A stretch of 52,378 nt of DNA, taken from NCBI RefSeq assembly GCF_015356865.1, contig NZ_JAAFZA010000055.1, positions 1 to 52,378 on the forward strand. Direction: 5' to 3'. The DNA comes from Catenulispora pinisilvae (GTDB taxonomy: Bacteria; Actinomycetota; Actinomycetes; Streptomycetales; Catenulisporaceae). The translations under genes and the position numbers were made by a program. Below, piece by piece: positions 35,948 through 44,103 of this stretch; within the stretch, counting starts at the first letter, position 1; each line of letters starts with the position of its first letter. Below the pieces are notes generated by a model. That model worked only from the letters and a program-made list of their open reading frames with translations. It searched no databases and was not told the origin of the DNA.

Positions 35948-36190
35948 GGCACACCCCCTTATGCGATATCCGGCCTCCCGTGCCGGACCCATGCTCGCAG
36001 CCAGGGCCTTGGCGATCAAGGGGGAAACCGCACGATTCCGGATAGGGGTCGTGGCCGGGACCGGCCTGGCCTAAGGCGGACGGTGCTGCGCCATTCCGTG
36101 GGACACCCGCCGCGAGTGAGACTCAGACCGGCGCCCGGTACGGGTCGTCCAGGGCCCGCCCAGTGCTCTCGGGCCACAAAATCCGCCCCA

Positions 36191-36204
36191 ACGAATGGAT
36201 TCGT
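36191..36204. promoter_or_regulatory. Palindrome ACGAATGGATTCGT before the secreted-peptide gene
   Basis: Six-base arms around GG, ending 1 nt before the GTG at 36206, where the Shine-Dalgarno would lie. It could be an operator for the divergent regulator or an RNA hairpin that hides the ribosome site. Confidence 0.35.
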
Positions 36205-36205
36205 C

Positions 36206-36373
36206 GTGTCTTTTTTCAAGCGTGTCCTCGCTGGCTCCGCGCTGGCGGCCGCCCTTGTCGCGGTGCCGCTTGTCCCGGCCGCGCAGACCACTCATAGCAC
36301 TCGTAGCACGGTCGCGACCGGGGTCCATACAGACAGTGGCGGTTGGCAGTGCGCCACGTGCTGGCCTTCCTAG
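36206..36373 (+). CDS. 55-residue secreted peptide with C-terminal CxxC
   Basis: GTG-started frame: n-region SFFKRVL, hydrophobic core AGSALAAALVAVPLV, a likely signal-peptidase site near PAA-QTT, and a mature tail of about 28 residues ending GGWQCATCWPS. Two cysteines two residues apart and two tryptophans in the last nine residues suggest a processed or disulfide-bonded extracellular peptide. The ribosome site is weak and overlaps a palindrome. The next gene follows after its own AAAGGA. Regulator gene divergent upstream. A peptide signal or modified-peptide precursor is possible; no modification enzyme is adjacent. Confidence 0.6.
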   Translation: MSFFKRVLAGSALAAALVAVPLVPAAQTTHSTRSTVATGVHTDSGGWQCATCWPS

Positions 36374-36386
36374 AAAGGAACCGATC

Positions 36387-36749
36387 ATGGATCTGATCAT
36401 GGTGGCAGTGCAGCGGGCCGGCTTCGCCGGTGACCGTGGCCTGGCGGCGGCGACCCTCCGCTACGCTCTGCAGGCGGTCTCCGGCGACTCTCCCCGCGCC
36501 CTGGAGCACGCTCACGTCGTCGTCGACGAAGCCGGCGTCTTCCCGGCCCGCCTCGTGGCCGGCCTGTACCTCTCCTCCGACCCGGATGTCCCCTACTCGG
36601 TCCGTGACACCGCCACAGCACTGGTGCGTCGTGCCCTGACCACCTCGCCCCTGCTGGAGGACTGGAGTGTCGATTGGGTCGAAGGACCCTATGGATACGA
36701 GTTGCTGGGCGGCCTCGACGCGCTCGAGGAAAGCCCGCTCCGGAACTGA
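36387..36749 (+). CDS. Hypothetical protein, 120 residues
   Basis: ATG at 36387 with AAAGGA 7 nt upstream, 13 bp after the secreted-peptide stop. A soluble, helix-rich, acidic protein (GLAAATLRYALQAVSGDSPR, then YLSSDPDVPYSVRDTATALV). No family recognised. Co-transcription with the peptide suggests a partner such as an immunity or processing factor, which is inference only. A strong terminator follows. Confidence 0.7.
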   Translation: MDLIMVAVQRAGFAGDRGLAAATLRYALQAVSGDSPRALEHAHVVVDEAGVFPARLVAGLYLSSDPDVPYSVRDTATALVRRALTTSPLLEDWSVDWVEGPYGYELLGGLDALEESPLRN

Positions 36750-36785
36750 CTGCGTCGCCCGACCCGCAACCGCGCGTCGCAGTCG

Positions 36786-36836
36786 GCTATAGAGGTGTGC
36801 CCTGCCGGAGGTCTCCGGTAGCCACACCTCTATAGC
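36786..36836 (+). terminator. Two-part hairpin terminator with T-tract
   Basis: GCTATAGAGGTGTG pairs perfectly (14 bp) with CACACCTCTATAGC; inside is CCGGAG-gt-CTCCGG. GTTTTCACTT follows. It ends the secreted-peptide operon. Confidence 0.88.
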
Positions 36837-36900
36837 GTTTTCACTTAGATGTCGGGCTAGTGGTGCGTTTCCGACCATATCGGTCGATCGTTGACCCGAT

Positions 36901-38424
36901 ATGCGAAAGGCGTTGCGCAGGATCGACCCGTTGGCGGCGGCGGTGGCCGTGCTCGCCCTGGCGCTGCGAGCCCCGTTGGTGGTCGCGGCGTTGCCGGGAG
37001 TCGGGAACTCGGACGAGCCACTGAACATCTCCGTGGGCGTGCGGATGGCGACGGACGGGACGCTGGACGCGCACACCTATCGCTACCCGGGTCTGCTGTA
37101 TGAGGTGATCGCCGGTATGACCGCGGCGTTCCGCGGAGTCGGGATCCGCGTCCCGGCACACGGCGCGATGCGCATCGAGAACCTGGGCGTGGCGCATACC
37201 GACTCCCGTGCGCTCGTGGTGGCGATCCGGTGCGTGGGGGTTCTGGCTGCGGTCGCTACATGTCTATTGGTGTGGGCCGCAGTTCGGGAAGTGCTTAAGG
37301 CGGCGGGACTGCCGGAGCGCCGGGGACGGGTAGCGGCAGCCGTCGCAGCGGCGACCGTAGCCGTCTCCCCTTTAGCGACCGCTAATAGTGCTTACGCAAC
37401 GCCGGACGTATTCGGGGGACTGGCTGTAGCGCTCAGCTTGTATGGCGCTACTAGGGTTCTCCGCGATGCGCGCTATGGGGATCTCCTGTGCGGTCTCGGA
37501 GTGGGGATCGCATTAGGGGCCAAATACTTGGCTGCCGCAGTGCTTCCGGTTCTCGTCGCCTATGCGGTGAGTTCCAGGGATCGCAAGGGGGTCATCAGAC
37601 TCGCTAAGGTCGCCGCCCTCGCCGCAGCGGTGTTCGTGCTGACCACACCCGGGATCGTCACGCATCCCATCGCCGTTATCAGCGGCCTGCGGGCGGAAGC
37701 CGTCCATTATCAAGACGGCCACGTCGGTGCGCAGGGCGGCGCACCCGGCTACTACCTGAACGCGCTCCTCCGCGACCAGCCATTGCTATTGGGAGCGGTC
37801 GCAGTGGCGGTCGTCGCGTTGTTCCGTACCGGCGGCCTCATTCGCAGAACGTTGATTGTGGTCTTCGCTTATGTGATTCCACAGTTCCTCCTCCTGGCCG
37901 TGATGACGGTGCGCTTCGACCGCAATCTCGTGCCGTTGACGCCGGCGCTCGCGGTCCTCGCCGGGGTGGCCGTCCCCGCGCTGTTCCCCCACACGCACCG
38001 CCGCACGCTCGCGGCCCTCACCGTCGCCGCCGCGTTCGTCCCGGTCGTCTCGGCCGCCGGCCTCTATCCGCGCCTGGACGAGCACTCCCGGGTCCAGGCC
38101 GCCGCGTGGGTCGCGAAGCACGTCCCCGGGCACGAGCCGGTCGCGGTGGAGAGCTACGGTCCCTGGCTCGACCCCGACCGCTACCGCCTCGTCTCGTTCA
38201 CGTTCGCCGCCGACAAGCCGGCCGTCCAGGCCCGGGCGCTGATCCTCACCGAGCACGCCGCCGGCCGGTTCCTCGCCGATCCCGCGCACCACGCCCGCGA
38301 GGCCGCCGTCTACCGCGCGATCATGAGCCGTTACAGACTTGCAGCGAGATTCACAGCCGGGTCGTGGATCGAGGTCTTCGTGCCGCGGGAGCCGCCGGCG
38401 GGGAGCCGCGCGGCGGGCCGCTGA
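36901..38424 (+). CDS. GT-C type membrane glycosyltransferase (ArnT/PMT-like)
   Basis: A 507-residue polytopic protein with about ten helices. NSDEPLNISVGVRM after the first helix gives the D-E motif typical of the first extracytoplasmic loop of GT39/GT83 polyprenyl-phosphate-sugar transferases, with YRYPGLLYEVI downstream. The middle third (37200-37800) has visibly lower G/C third positions than its neighbours and two TTA codons (37372, 37513), hinting at different origin or bldA-type control. It would transfer a sugar from a lipid carrier outside the membrane. Confidence 0.8.
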   Translation: MRKALRRIDPLAAAVAVLALALRAPLVVAALPGVGNSDEPLNISVGVRMATDGTLDAHTYRYPGLLYEVIAGMTAAFRGVGIRVPAHGAMRIENLGVAHTDSRALVVAIRCVGVLAAVATCLLVWAAVREVLKAAGLPERRGRVAAAVAAATVAVSPLATANSAYATPDVFGGLAVALSLYGATRVLRDARYGDLLCGLGVGIALGAKYLAAAVLPVLVAYAVSSRDRKGVIRLAKVAALAAAVFVLTTPGIVTHPIAVISGLRAEAVHYQDGHVGAQGGAPGYYLNALLRDQPLLLGAVAVAVVALFRTGGLIRRTLIVVFAYVIPQFLLLAVMTVRFDRNLVPLTPALAVLAGVAVPALFPHTHRRTLAALTVAAAFVPVVSAAGLYPRLDEHSRVQAAAWVAKHVPGHEPVAVESYGPWLDPDRYRLVSFTFAADKPAVQARALILTEHAAGRFLADPAHHAREAAVYRAIMSRYRLAARFTAGSWIEVFVPREPPAGSRAAGR

Positions 38425-38479
38425 CCTGCTCACCCGTCCGGCGCGGTGGCGGCTTTCCCGCCCCGGGCCGCGGCCCCAC

Positions 38480-38485
38480 TAGCAT
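38480..38485 (+). promoter_or_regulatory. -10 element for a leaderless transcript (GT4 gene)
   Basis: TAGCAT, six bases (TCCCAT), GTG at 38492. No Shine-Dalgarno in this gap. Confidence 0.5.
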
Positions 38486-38491
38486 TCCCAT

Positions 38492-40021
38492 GTGACAAAC
38501 GACCGCCGTCTCAGTGCTCGGCGCCCACGCGTGGCGATGCTCGTCGCCAACGACGTCCGTCTGGACTCGCGGGTGCAGAAAGCCGCCTACAGTGCCGCGG
38601 AGGCTGGATACGACGTCCTCCTGCTCGGCTACGAGCCGAACCGCAAGGGGCGTCCATCGGATCCGGCCTATATCGGCGCGGCGCAGGTCGTGCGGACCGG
38701 GCTGCACAACAAGTGGCAGATCGCGCAGTGGCCGCTGAAGGACGGCGGGGCCCCGGCGCTGCGGCTGATGCCGTTCCGGGCGCTGTCGTTCGCGTCCTCG
38801 CTGGACTACAAGGCGCGGCGGCGGATCGTGCAGCGGATCAAGGAGCCCGGGACCGGCGACGGCAGCGTGAAGCACCGCGCCAAGGAAGCGCTGTGGAAGG
38901 TCTACTTCCGGGACGGTGACTGGCGGCGCACGGCCCGGCACCTGCTGTGGCTGGAGTCCAGCTGGTCGGCGCTGATCGAGGAGTTCGAGCCGGACATCAT
39001 CCACGCCCACGACATGCACACGCCCGGTATCGCGGTGCGGGTGGCCGACCGCTTGGACCACAAGGGCAAGCGGCCGAAGGTGCTCTACGACGCGCACGAG
39101 TTCGTGGCCGGGGTCTCCATGCCGGAACAGCGGCGGCTGGCCTACGTCGGGCTGGAGGGCGAGTACGTCCGCAAGGCCGACGCGGTGATCACGGTCTCGC
39201 CGCTGCTCGCGCAGTGGCTCCAGGAGCGCTACCACCTGACCGAGACGCCCGGCGTCGTGGCCAACGCGCCGATGCTGCACCTGCCCGGCGAGGAGCACGA
39301 GCCCGGCGGGCCGGACGCCGACGCCGACGCGAAGGTCGACACCGACCGGGACGCCCATGTCCACGCCGACCCGGCCGAGGCGCCCAGCCTGCGCAAGGCC
39401 TGCGGTCTGGCCGACGACGTCCCGCTGCTGGTCTACTCCGGTGCGGTCTCGCCGATGCGCGGCATCGCGACCATGGTCGCCGGCCTGCCGGAGCTGCCGG
39501 ACGTGCACATGGCCGTGGTCCGCGGCGCCGACACCGAGTTCACCCGGGCGCTGGAGAAGCAGGCCGAGGAGCTGGGGGTGGCCGACCGGCTGCACATGGT
39601 CGGCTACGTCGCGCCACATCTGGTCCCGCAGTACCTGGCCTCCGCGGACATCGGCGTGATCCCGATCCTGCACACCCCGAACCACGAGGTGGCGCTGATC
39701 ACGAAGTACTACGAGTACATGCACGCCAAGCTGCCGATCGTGGTCTCCGACGTCCAGGCGATGGCCGACTTCACCCGGGAGCTGGGCAACGGCGAGGTCT
39801 TCACCGCCGAGGACGCCCACGAGTACGCTCAGGCGGTCGCCAAGGTGCTCGCCGACCGGGCGGCCTACGCGTCCCGCTACACTGACGACCTGCTGGCGGC
39901 CAACTCCTGGGAAGGTCAGGCCGAGGTGCTGGGCGGGGTGTACGCGCGGCTACTCGGACAGGAGCCGGAACCGCGGACGGGGGTCCGGGCGTTCGGTGAG
40001 ACGAGTGAACCGACCGCTTAG
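38492..40021 (+). CDS. Glycosyltransferase family 4-like
   Basis: A 509-residue GT-B enzyme paralogous to the gene at 33392. PRVAMLVANDVRLDSRVQKA, DIIHAHDMHTPGIAV, LYDAHEFVAGVS, LVYSGAVSPMRGIATMVAGL and LITKYYEYMHAKLPIVVSDV. An Asp/Ala/His-rich insertion near residues 275-298 (DADADAKVDTDRDAHVHAD) separates the two Rossmann halves. Followed by the exporter genes. Confidence 0.9.
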   Translation: MTNDRRLSARRPRVAMLVANDVRLDSRVQKAAYSAAEAGYDVLLLGYEPNRKGRPSDPAYIGAAQVVRTGLHNKWQIAQWPLKDGGAPALRLMPFRALSFASSLDYKARRRIVQRIKEPGTGDGSVKHRAKEALWKVYFRDGDWRRTARHLLWLESSWSALIEEFEPDIIHAHDMHTPGIAVRVADRLDHKGKRPKVLYDAHEFVAGVSMPEQRRLAYVGLEGEYVRKADAVITVSPLLAQWLQERYHLTETPGVVANAPMLHLPGEEHEPGGPDADADAKVDTDRDAHVHADPAEAPSLRKACGLADDVPLLVYSGAVSPMRGIATMVAGLPELPDVHMAVVRGADTEFTRALEKQAEELGVADRLHMVGYVAPHLVPQYLASADIGVIPILHTPNHEVALITKYYEYMHAKLPIVVSDVQAMADFTRELGNGEVFTAEDAHEYAQAVAKVLADRAAYASRYTDDLLAANSWEGQAEVLGGVYARLLGQEPEPRTGVRAFGETSEPTA

Positions 40022-40132
40022 GGTGTAACCACGGGGACATTCGGCAGCCCGCGAAACGTTGCCCGATAGTGTGACCGATCTACAGCACGACCCTGACCCC
40101 CCATTCAGGCGCAACCTAGTAAGTAGTGGAGT

Positions 40133-41143
40133 GTGAGCGTGGCGACCGCCACCAGTGAGACGGCCTCCGTGGAGGAGGCCCGGCTGAAGACCCCCGAACC
40201 CCCGCGCCCGGCCGAGCAGGTTCACGTCTTCGAGCCCTACCGGTACGCGCTCCCCAAGTTGGGGCCGTACTTCCGGGACGTGTGGTCGCGGCGTCAGTTC
40301 GCCACCCACATGGCGTCCTCGACCCTGAAGGGCCAGCATTTCGACAGCTTCTTCGGGCAGTTCTGGCTGGTGCTGAACCCGATGCTGCTGGCGCTGGTGT
40401 ACTTCTTGCTGACCACCGTCCTCGGTGGCCAGAGCGGTGCCGGCACAAGCGCGATGAACCACTTCGTCGGACTGCTGACCGGTTTGTTCGCCTTCTTCTA
40501 CACGCGGAACGTCATCCAGTTCGCCGCCAGCTCGATCACCGGTGGCGGCAAGATGATCATCAACATGTCGTTCCCGAAGATACTGCTGCCGCTGTCGACG
40601 ACGTTCACGGCGATGCTGATGTACTTCCCGACGCTGTTGGTCTACGCGGCCTTCTACGTGACCGTGCACCACAGCGTCACGATCAACATCCTCTGGATCA
40701 TTCCGATCTTCGTGATCCAGACGGTCTTCAGTTTCGGGCTGGGTCTGCTTTTCGCGGCGGTGACGCTGTACTTCCGCGACATGTCCACGCTGCTGCCCTA
40801 TGTTCTGCGGATCTGGATGTACATCACGCCGGTGCTGTTCTCCCTGTCCTATGTGAAATACGAGGCCTCGACCCCGGGCAGCAAGTTGCCGCACTGGATC
40901 GTGAACGTCTACAAGTGGGACCCGTTCTCGCCCATCATCAACTCCTGGAACACCGCGCTGGTCGGTGATGGTCCGCGGCCGTTCTGGAAGGGCGGGCAGC
41001 TCGGCGATCACTACTACGCCGCCGCGTCCTATGCGCCTCAGCTGACCGAGATCGCAGTCGGCGCTGTCTGCGCGGTCGTCGCCCTGGTCATCGGCGCCTG
41101 GTACTTCATGTCGAGGGAGCGTGAGTTCGCTGTCCGCCTCTGA
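40133..41143 (+). CDS. Polysaccharide ABC-2 exporter permease (Wzm/TagG-like)
   Basis: A 336-residue inner-membrane protein with six helices and a cytoplasmic N-terminal amphipathic region (RYALPKLGPYFRDVWSRRQF). FGQFWLVLNPMLLALVYFLL and YFRDMSTLLPYVLRIWMYITPVLFS are the ABC-2 hallmarks. It would export the lipid-linked glycan made by the surrounding enzymes. GTG at 40133 with GGAG just upstream. Overlaps the ATPase gene by 23 bp. Confidence 0.93.
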   Translation: MSVATATSETASVEEARLKTPEPPRPAEQVHVFEPYRYALPKLGPYFRDVWSRRQFATHMASSTLKGQHFDSFFGQFWLVLNPMLLALVYFLLTTVLGGQSGAGTSAMNHFVGLLTGLFAFFYTRNVIQFAASSITGGGKMIINMSFPKILLPLSTTFTAMLMYFPTLLVYAAFYVTVHHSVTINILWIIPIFVIQTVFSFGLGLLFAAVTLYFRDMSTLLPYVLRIWMYITPVLFSLSYVKYEASTPGSKLPHWIVNVYKWDPFSPIINSWNTALVGDGPRPFWKGGQLGDHYYAAASYAPQLTEIAVGAVCAVVALVIGAWYFMSREREFAVRL

Positions 41144-42098
41144 AACCGTCGAGACTGTCGAGACCGCGGAGTCCGTCCAGACCCCGGCGCCGGCCGCGAT
41201 CGCCGAGAAGCCGCTGGAGTCCCCGCCGGCCATCAAGGTCGAGGACCTGCACCTGTACTACCGCACCAAGGCCGAGGCCAACCCGACGCTGAAGGCCGCG
41301 CTGATCCGCAAGGTCAAGCGGCAGAAGGTCGAGCAGAAGGTCATCAAGGCGGTGCAGGGCGTCTCCTTCGAGGTGCCGCACGGGACCGTGCTGGGCGTCA
41401 TCGGCCACAACGGGGCCGGCAAGTCCACGCTGCTGCGCGCGCTGTCCGGGATCCTGCCCCCCACGCAGGGTCGGGTCGAGGTGCGCGGGCGGGTCTCCAC
41501 ACTGCTGGCGCTGGGTGTCGGCTTCAACCAGAACCTCACCGGCCGGGAGAACATCGTCCTGGGCGGTCTGGCGCAGGGTTGGTCGAAGGACCAGATCCGG
41601 GAGAAGGAGAACTCGATCATCGACTTCGCCGACCTCGACACGCTCTCGGAGGGCGCGATCGACCGGCCGATGAAGACGTACTCCTCGGGCATGTACGCGC
41701 GGGTGGCCTTCGCGGTCGGCGTGCACATGGACCCGGACATCCTGCTCGTGGACGAGGCCCTGTCCGCCGGTGACGCGCGGTTCAAGGAGCGGGCCACCGA
41801 GAAGATGCTCGAACTGTGTGAGAACGCCCGCACTATCGTGCTGGTCTCGCACGGTCTGGAGACCGTGCGGCACATGTCCAACCATTGCATCTGGATGGAC
41901 CACGGCAACCTGGTGCAGAGCGGCGACCCGGACGAGGTCATCGACAACTACATCGAGAAGCAGCACAAGGACCGCGAAGAGGCCGACCGGAAGAAGGCCG
42001 CCGCCGAGGCCAAGGAGGCCCGGGAGGACGAGGCGCTCGCGGCCAAGGCCGAGAAGACCAAGGAAGCGCTGCAGAAGGTTATCGGAGAGGACGTCTGA
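41121..42098 (+). CDS. Polysaccharide ABC exporter ATPase (Wzt/TagH-like)
   Basis: A 325-residue ATPase. Walker A GHNGAGKST at 95-103, signature YSSGMYARVAFA, Walker B ILLVDEALSAGD, and the Q-loop GVGFNQNLTGREN. YYRTKAEANPTLKAALIRKV and the RQKV insertion are typical of teichoic-acid/galactan exporters. A lysine- and glutamate-rich helix of about 50 residues ends the protein. GTG at 41121 with GGAG 2 nt upstream. Confidence 0.93.
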   Translation: MSSLSASETVETVETAESVQTPAPAAIAEKPLESPPAIKVEDLHLYYRTKAEANPTLKAALIRKVKRQKVEQKVIKAVQGVSFEVPHGTVLGVIGHNGAGKSTLLRALSGILPPTQGRVEVRGRVSTLLALGVGFNQNLTGRENIVLGGLAQGWSKDQIREKENSIIDFADLDTLSEGAIDRPMKTYSSGMYARVAFAVGVHMDPDILLVDEALSAGDARFKERATEKMLELCENARTIVLVSHGLETVRHMSNHCIWMDHGNLVQSGDPDEVIDNYIEKQHKDREEADRKKAAAEAKEAREDEALAAKAEKTKEALQKVIGEDV

Positions 42099-42105
42099 GC
42101 AAGGC

Positions 42106-43212
42106 ATGTCCCCTGACCGCAGCAGTATTGACGTGTCGATCATCACCGGCGGGCACGATGTCGCGGACGCGCGGCTGCACCGGCTCGCCGCCGCTTTGCG
42201 CCGCGCGGGTCTGGGCGTCGAGGTGGTCGGTCTCGGGGTGCCCGAGGCCGGCCCGGCCGACTGCGCGGTGCGCACCCTCGGATCCCGCTCGGCGAAGAAG
42301 CGGCTCAAGGCGGACCTGACGCTGCCCTTCAAGGCTCGCGGCAAGGTCCTGCTGACCGTCGACCCGGACATGGTGCCGGGGGCGACGCTGGCGCGCTGGT
42401 TCAAGGGCAAGCGGCTCGTGGCCGATGTCCACGAGGACTACCTGAAGCTGCTCAAGGACCGGGCCTGGGCCCGTGCCTCGTGGAAGAAGAGCTCGGCCAC
42501 GTTCGCGGTGCGGTTCTGCACGTTCTGGACCAAGCGGGCGAACATCACCGTGGTGGCCGACGACCACGTGCCGCCGATGAAGGGCCGCAAGCGCCTGGTG
42601 GTGAAGAACCTCCCGGACTTCTCCTTCCTGCCGGCCCCCGGCGAGCCGGACCGCGTCGCCCCGCGTGCCATCTACATCGGCGACGTGCGGCGCTCGCGCG
42701 GGCTGCAGGCGATGCTGGCGGCCGTGGAGGGCACCTACACCTGGGAGCTCGACGTGGTCGGCCCGGTGCAGCCGGGCGACCAGGCCTGGCTGGACCAGTG
42801 GCACGCCACCTCGAGTGAACAGGTCAGGAACCGGATCAGGTTCCACGGGCGTCTGGATCCTCAGAAGGCCTGGGCGCTGGCCGACGGGGCGTGGGCCGGA
42901 CTCGTGCTCCTGGACGACACCCCGGCCTTCCGCGAGGCGGTGCCGAGCAAGCTGTACGAGTACCTGGCCGTCGGGCTGGCCGTGGTGGCCACCCCGCTGC
43001 CGCGGATGGCCGAACTGGTCCAGGACTCCGGTGCGGGCGAGGTGGTGGCGGACCCCGCCGCCGCGTCGGCTACGCTGCGGCGGTGGTCGCAGGACTACGG
43101 CGAGCTCGAACAGGCGCGCGGCAACGCCCGCAAGTGGGCGGCGGAGCACCTGACCGGCGCCTCGCCGTACGACAAGCTGGCGGAGGAGATCCGCGGGCTG
43201 GTCAAGCACTGA
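42106..43212 (+). CDS. GT-B glycosyltransferase
   Basis: A 368-residue enzyme. IDVSIITGGHDVADARLHRL, LVADVHEDYLKLLKDRAW, AIYIGDVRRSRGLQAMLAAV and SKLYEYLAVGLAVVATPLPR show the two Rossmann halves of a GT4-like fold. It starts 7 bp after the ATPase, so belongs to the exporter operon. Its TGA overlaps the left arm of an inverted repeat. Confidence 0.87.
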   Translation: MSPDRSSIDVSIITGGHDVADARLHRLAAALRRAGLGVEVVGLGVPEAGPADCAVRTLGSRSAKKRLKADLTLPFKARGKVLLTVDPDMVPGATLARWFKGKRLVADVHEDYLKLLKDRAWARASWKKSSATFAVRFCTFWTKRANITVVADDHVPPMKGRKRLVVKNLPDFSFLPAPGEPDRVAPRAIYIGDVRRSRGLQAMLAAVEGTYTWELDVVGPVQPGDQAWLDQWHATSSEQVRNRIRFHGRLDPQKAWALADGAWAGLVLLDDTPAFREAVPSKLYEYLAVGLAVVATPLPRMAELVQDSGAGEVVADPAAASATLRRWSQDYGELEQARGNARKWAAEHLTGASPYDKLAEEIRGLVKH

Positions 43213-43399
43213 GGGCGGGAAGTGGCGATTTGTGGCATACGGAACCGCCAGCTGACTTCGATAACGAGCGAAACGGTCTAGGAGCAAGCATGGCTAGACA
43301 GGAGGTCCGCCGCATCCTGGTCGGCTGTAAGGGCCTCCTGGCGACGCCAGGCGCCGCTCATAGGCCGTTTCGCGCCGCGAATTGCCACTTCCCGCCCTC
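43211..43399. repeat. 189-bp nested inverted repeat
   Basis: Outer arms: GAGGGCGGGAAGTGGC (43211-43226) against its exact complement at 43384-43399, extending imperfectly to about 25 bp (22 matches). Inner arms: GCGAAACGG..CTA near 43268 against TAGGCCGTTTCGC near 43361. Centre: CCTGGCGACGCCAGG, an almost perfect palindrome. A MITE-like element or a large RNA hairpin at the end of the exporter operon are both possible. There is no transposase and I found no target duplication. Confidence 0.6.
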
Positions 43400-43482
43400 T
43401 GATTTTCCCGGTGGGCGAGGAGGGTCCACGCCGCCAGCGGGCCGCGATCCGGCACCGCGCGAACGATCCCCGGAGACCTAGA

Positions 43483-44103
43483 GTGACTGAACAGAAGCAG
43501 GGTAGCCGGGAAGGCGTGCGAATCCTGCCCAGCGCGGACGTCGACGACCGGGCCGAAATCGGCGCCGGGACCAGCGTCTGGCACCTGGCTCAGGTGCGGG
43601 AAGGCGCGCGGATCGGGCGCGACGTGGTCATCGGCCGCGGCGCCTACATCGGTCCGGACGTCCCGGTCGGCGACAACTGCAAGATCCAGAACCACGCGCT
43701 GGTCTACGAGCCCGCGGTGCTGGAGGCCGGCGTGTTCATCGGCCCGGCGGTGGTCCTGACCAACGACCACTTCCCGCGCGCGGTCAACGCCGACGGCACC
43801 CCCAAGTCCGCCCATGACTGGAGCCCGGTCGGCGTCACGCTGCGCCAGGGCGCCTCGGTCGGCGCCCGCTCGGTGTGTGTCGCTCCGGTGACCGTCGGCC
43901 GCTGGGCCCTGATCGCCGCGGGCTCCGTGGTGACCAAGGACGTCCCGGACTTCGCGCTGGTCGCCGGCGTCCCCGCCAAGCGCATCCGCTGGGTCGGCAA
44001 GGCCGGCGAGCCGCTGGAGGACCGCGGCGAGGGCCTGTTCGTCTGTCCCAAGGACGGATCCGAGTACCAAGAGATCGACGGTGTTCTGAAGGAGAAGGCA
44101 TGA
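43483..44103 (+). CDS. Left-handed beta-helix N-acetyltransferase (WbpD-like)
   Basis: A 206-residue hexapeptide-repeat enzyme. GAGTSVWHLAQVREGARIGRD opens the helix, GDNCKIQNHALVYEPAVLEAGVFIGP and LTNDHFPRAV supply the catalytic region (His in TNDH), and FALVAGVPAKRIRWVG closes it. It matches WbpD-type 3-amino-sugar acetyltransferases acting on UDP-amino-uronic sugars. GGAG is 7 nt before the GTG. It is coupled to the aminotransferase gene (ATGA). Confidence 0.9.
   Translation: MTEQKQGSREGVRILPSADVDDRAEIGAGTSVWHLAQVREGARIGRDVVIGRGAYIGPDVPVGDNCKIQNHALVYEPAVLEAGVFIGPAVVLTNDHFPRAVNADGTPKSAHDWSPVGVTLRQGASVGARSVCVAPVTVGRWALIAAGSVVTKDVPDFALVAGVPAKRIRWVGKAGEPLEDRGEGLFVCPKDGSEYQEIDGVLKEKA

Noticed and set aside
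36195..36386. In-frame upstream extension of the 120-residue protein to ATG 36195
   Set aside because: It would overlap the whole secreted-peptide gene, whereas AAAGGA directly before ATG 36387 marks the proper start.
43291..43481. 63-codon ORF inside the nested inverted repeat
   Set aside because: It has a good AGGAG but its residues are shadow-like (Pro/Arg-rich tail) and it overlaps the repeat arm and the next ribosome site; kept only as part of the finding.
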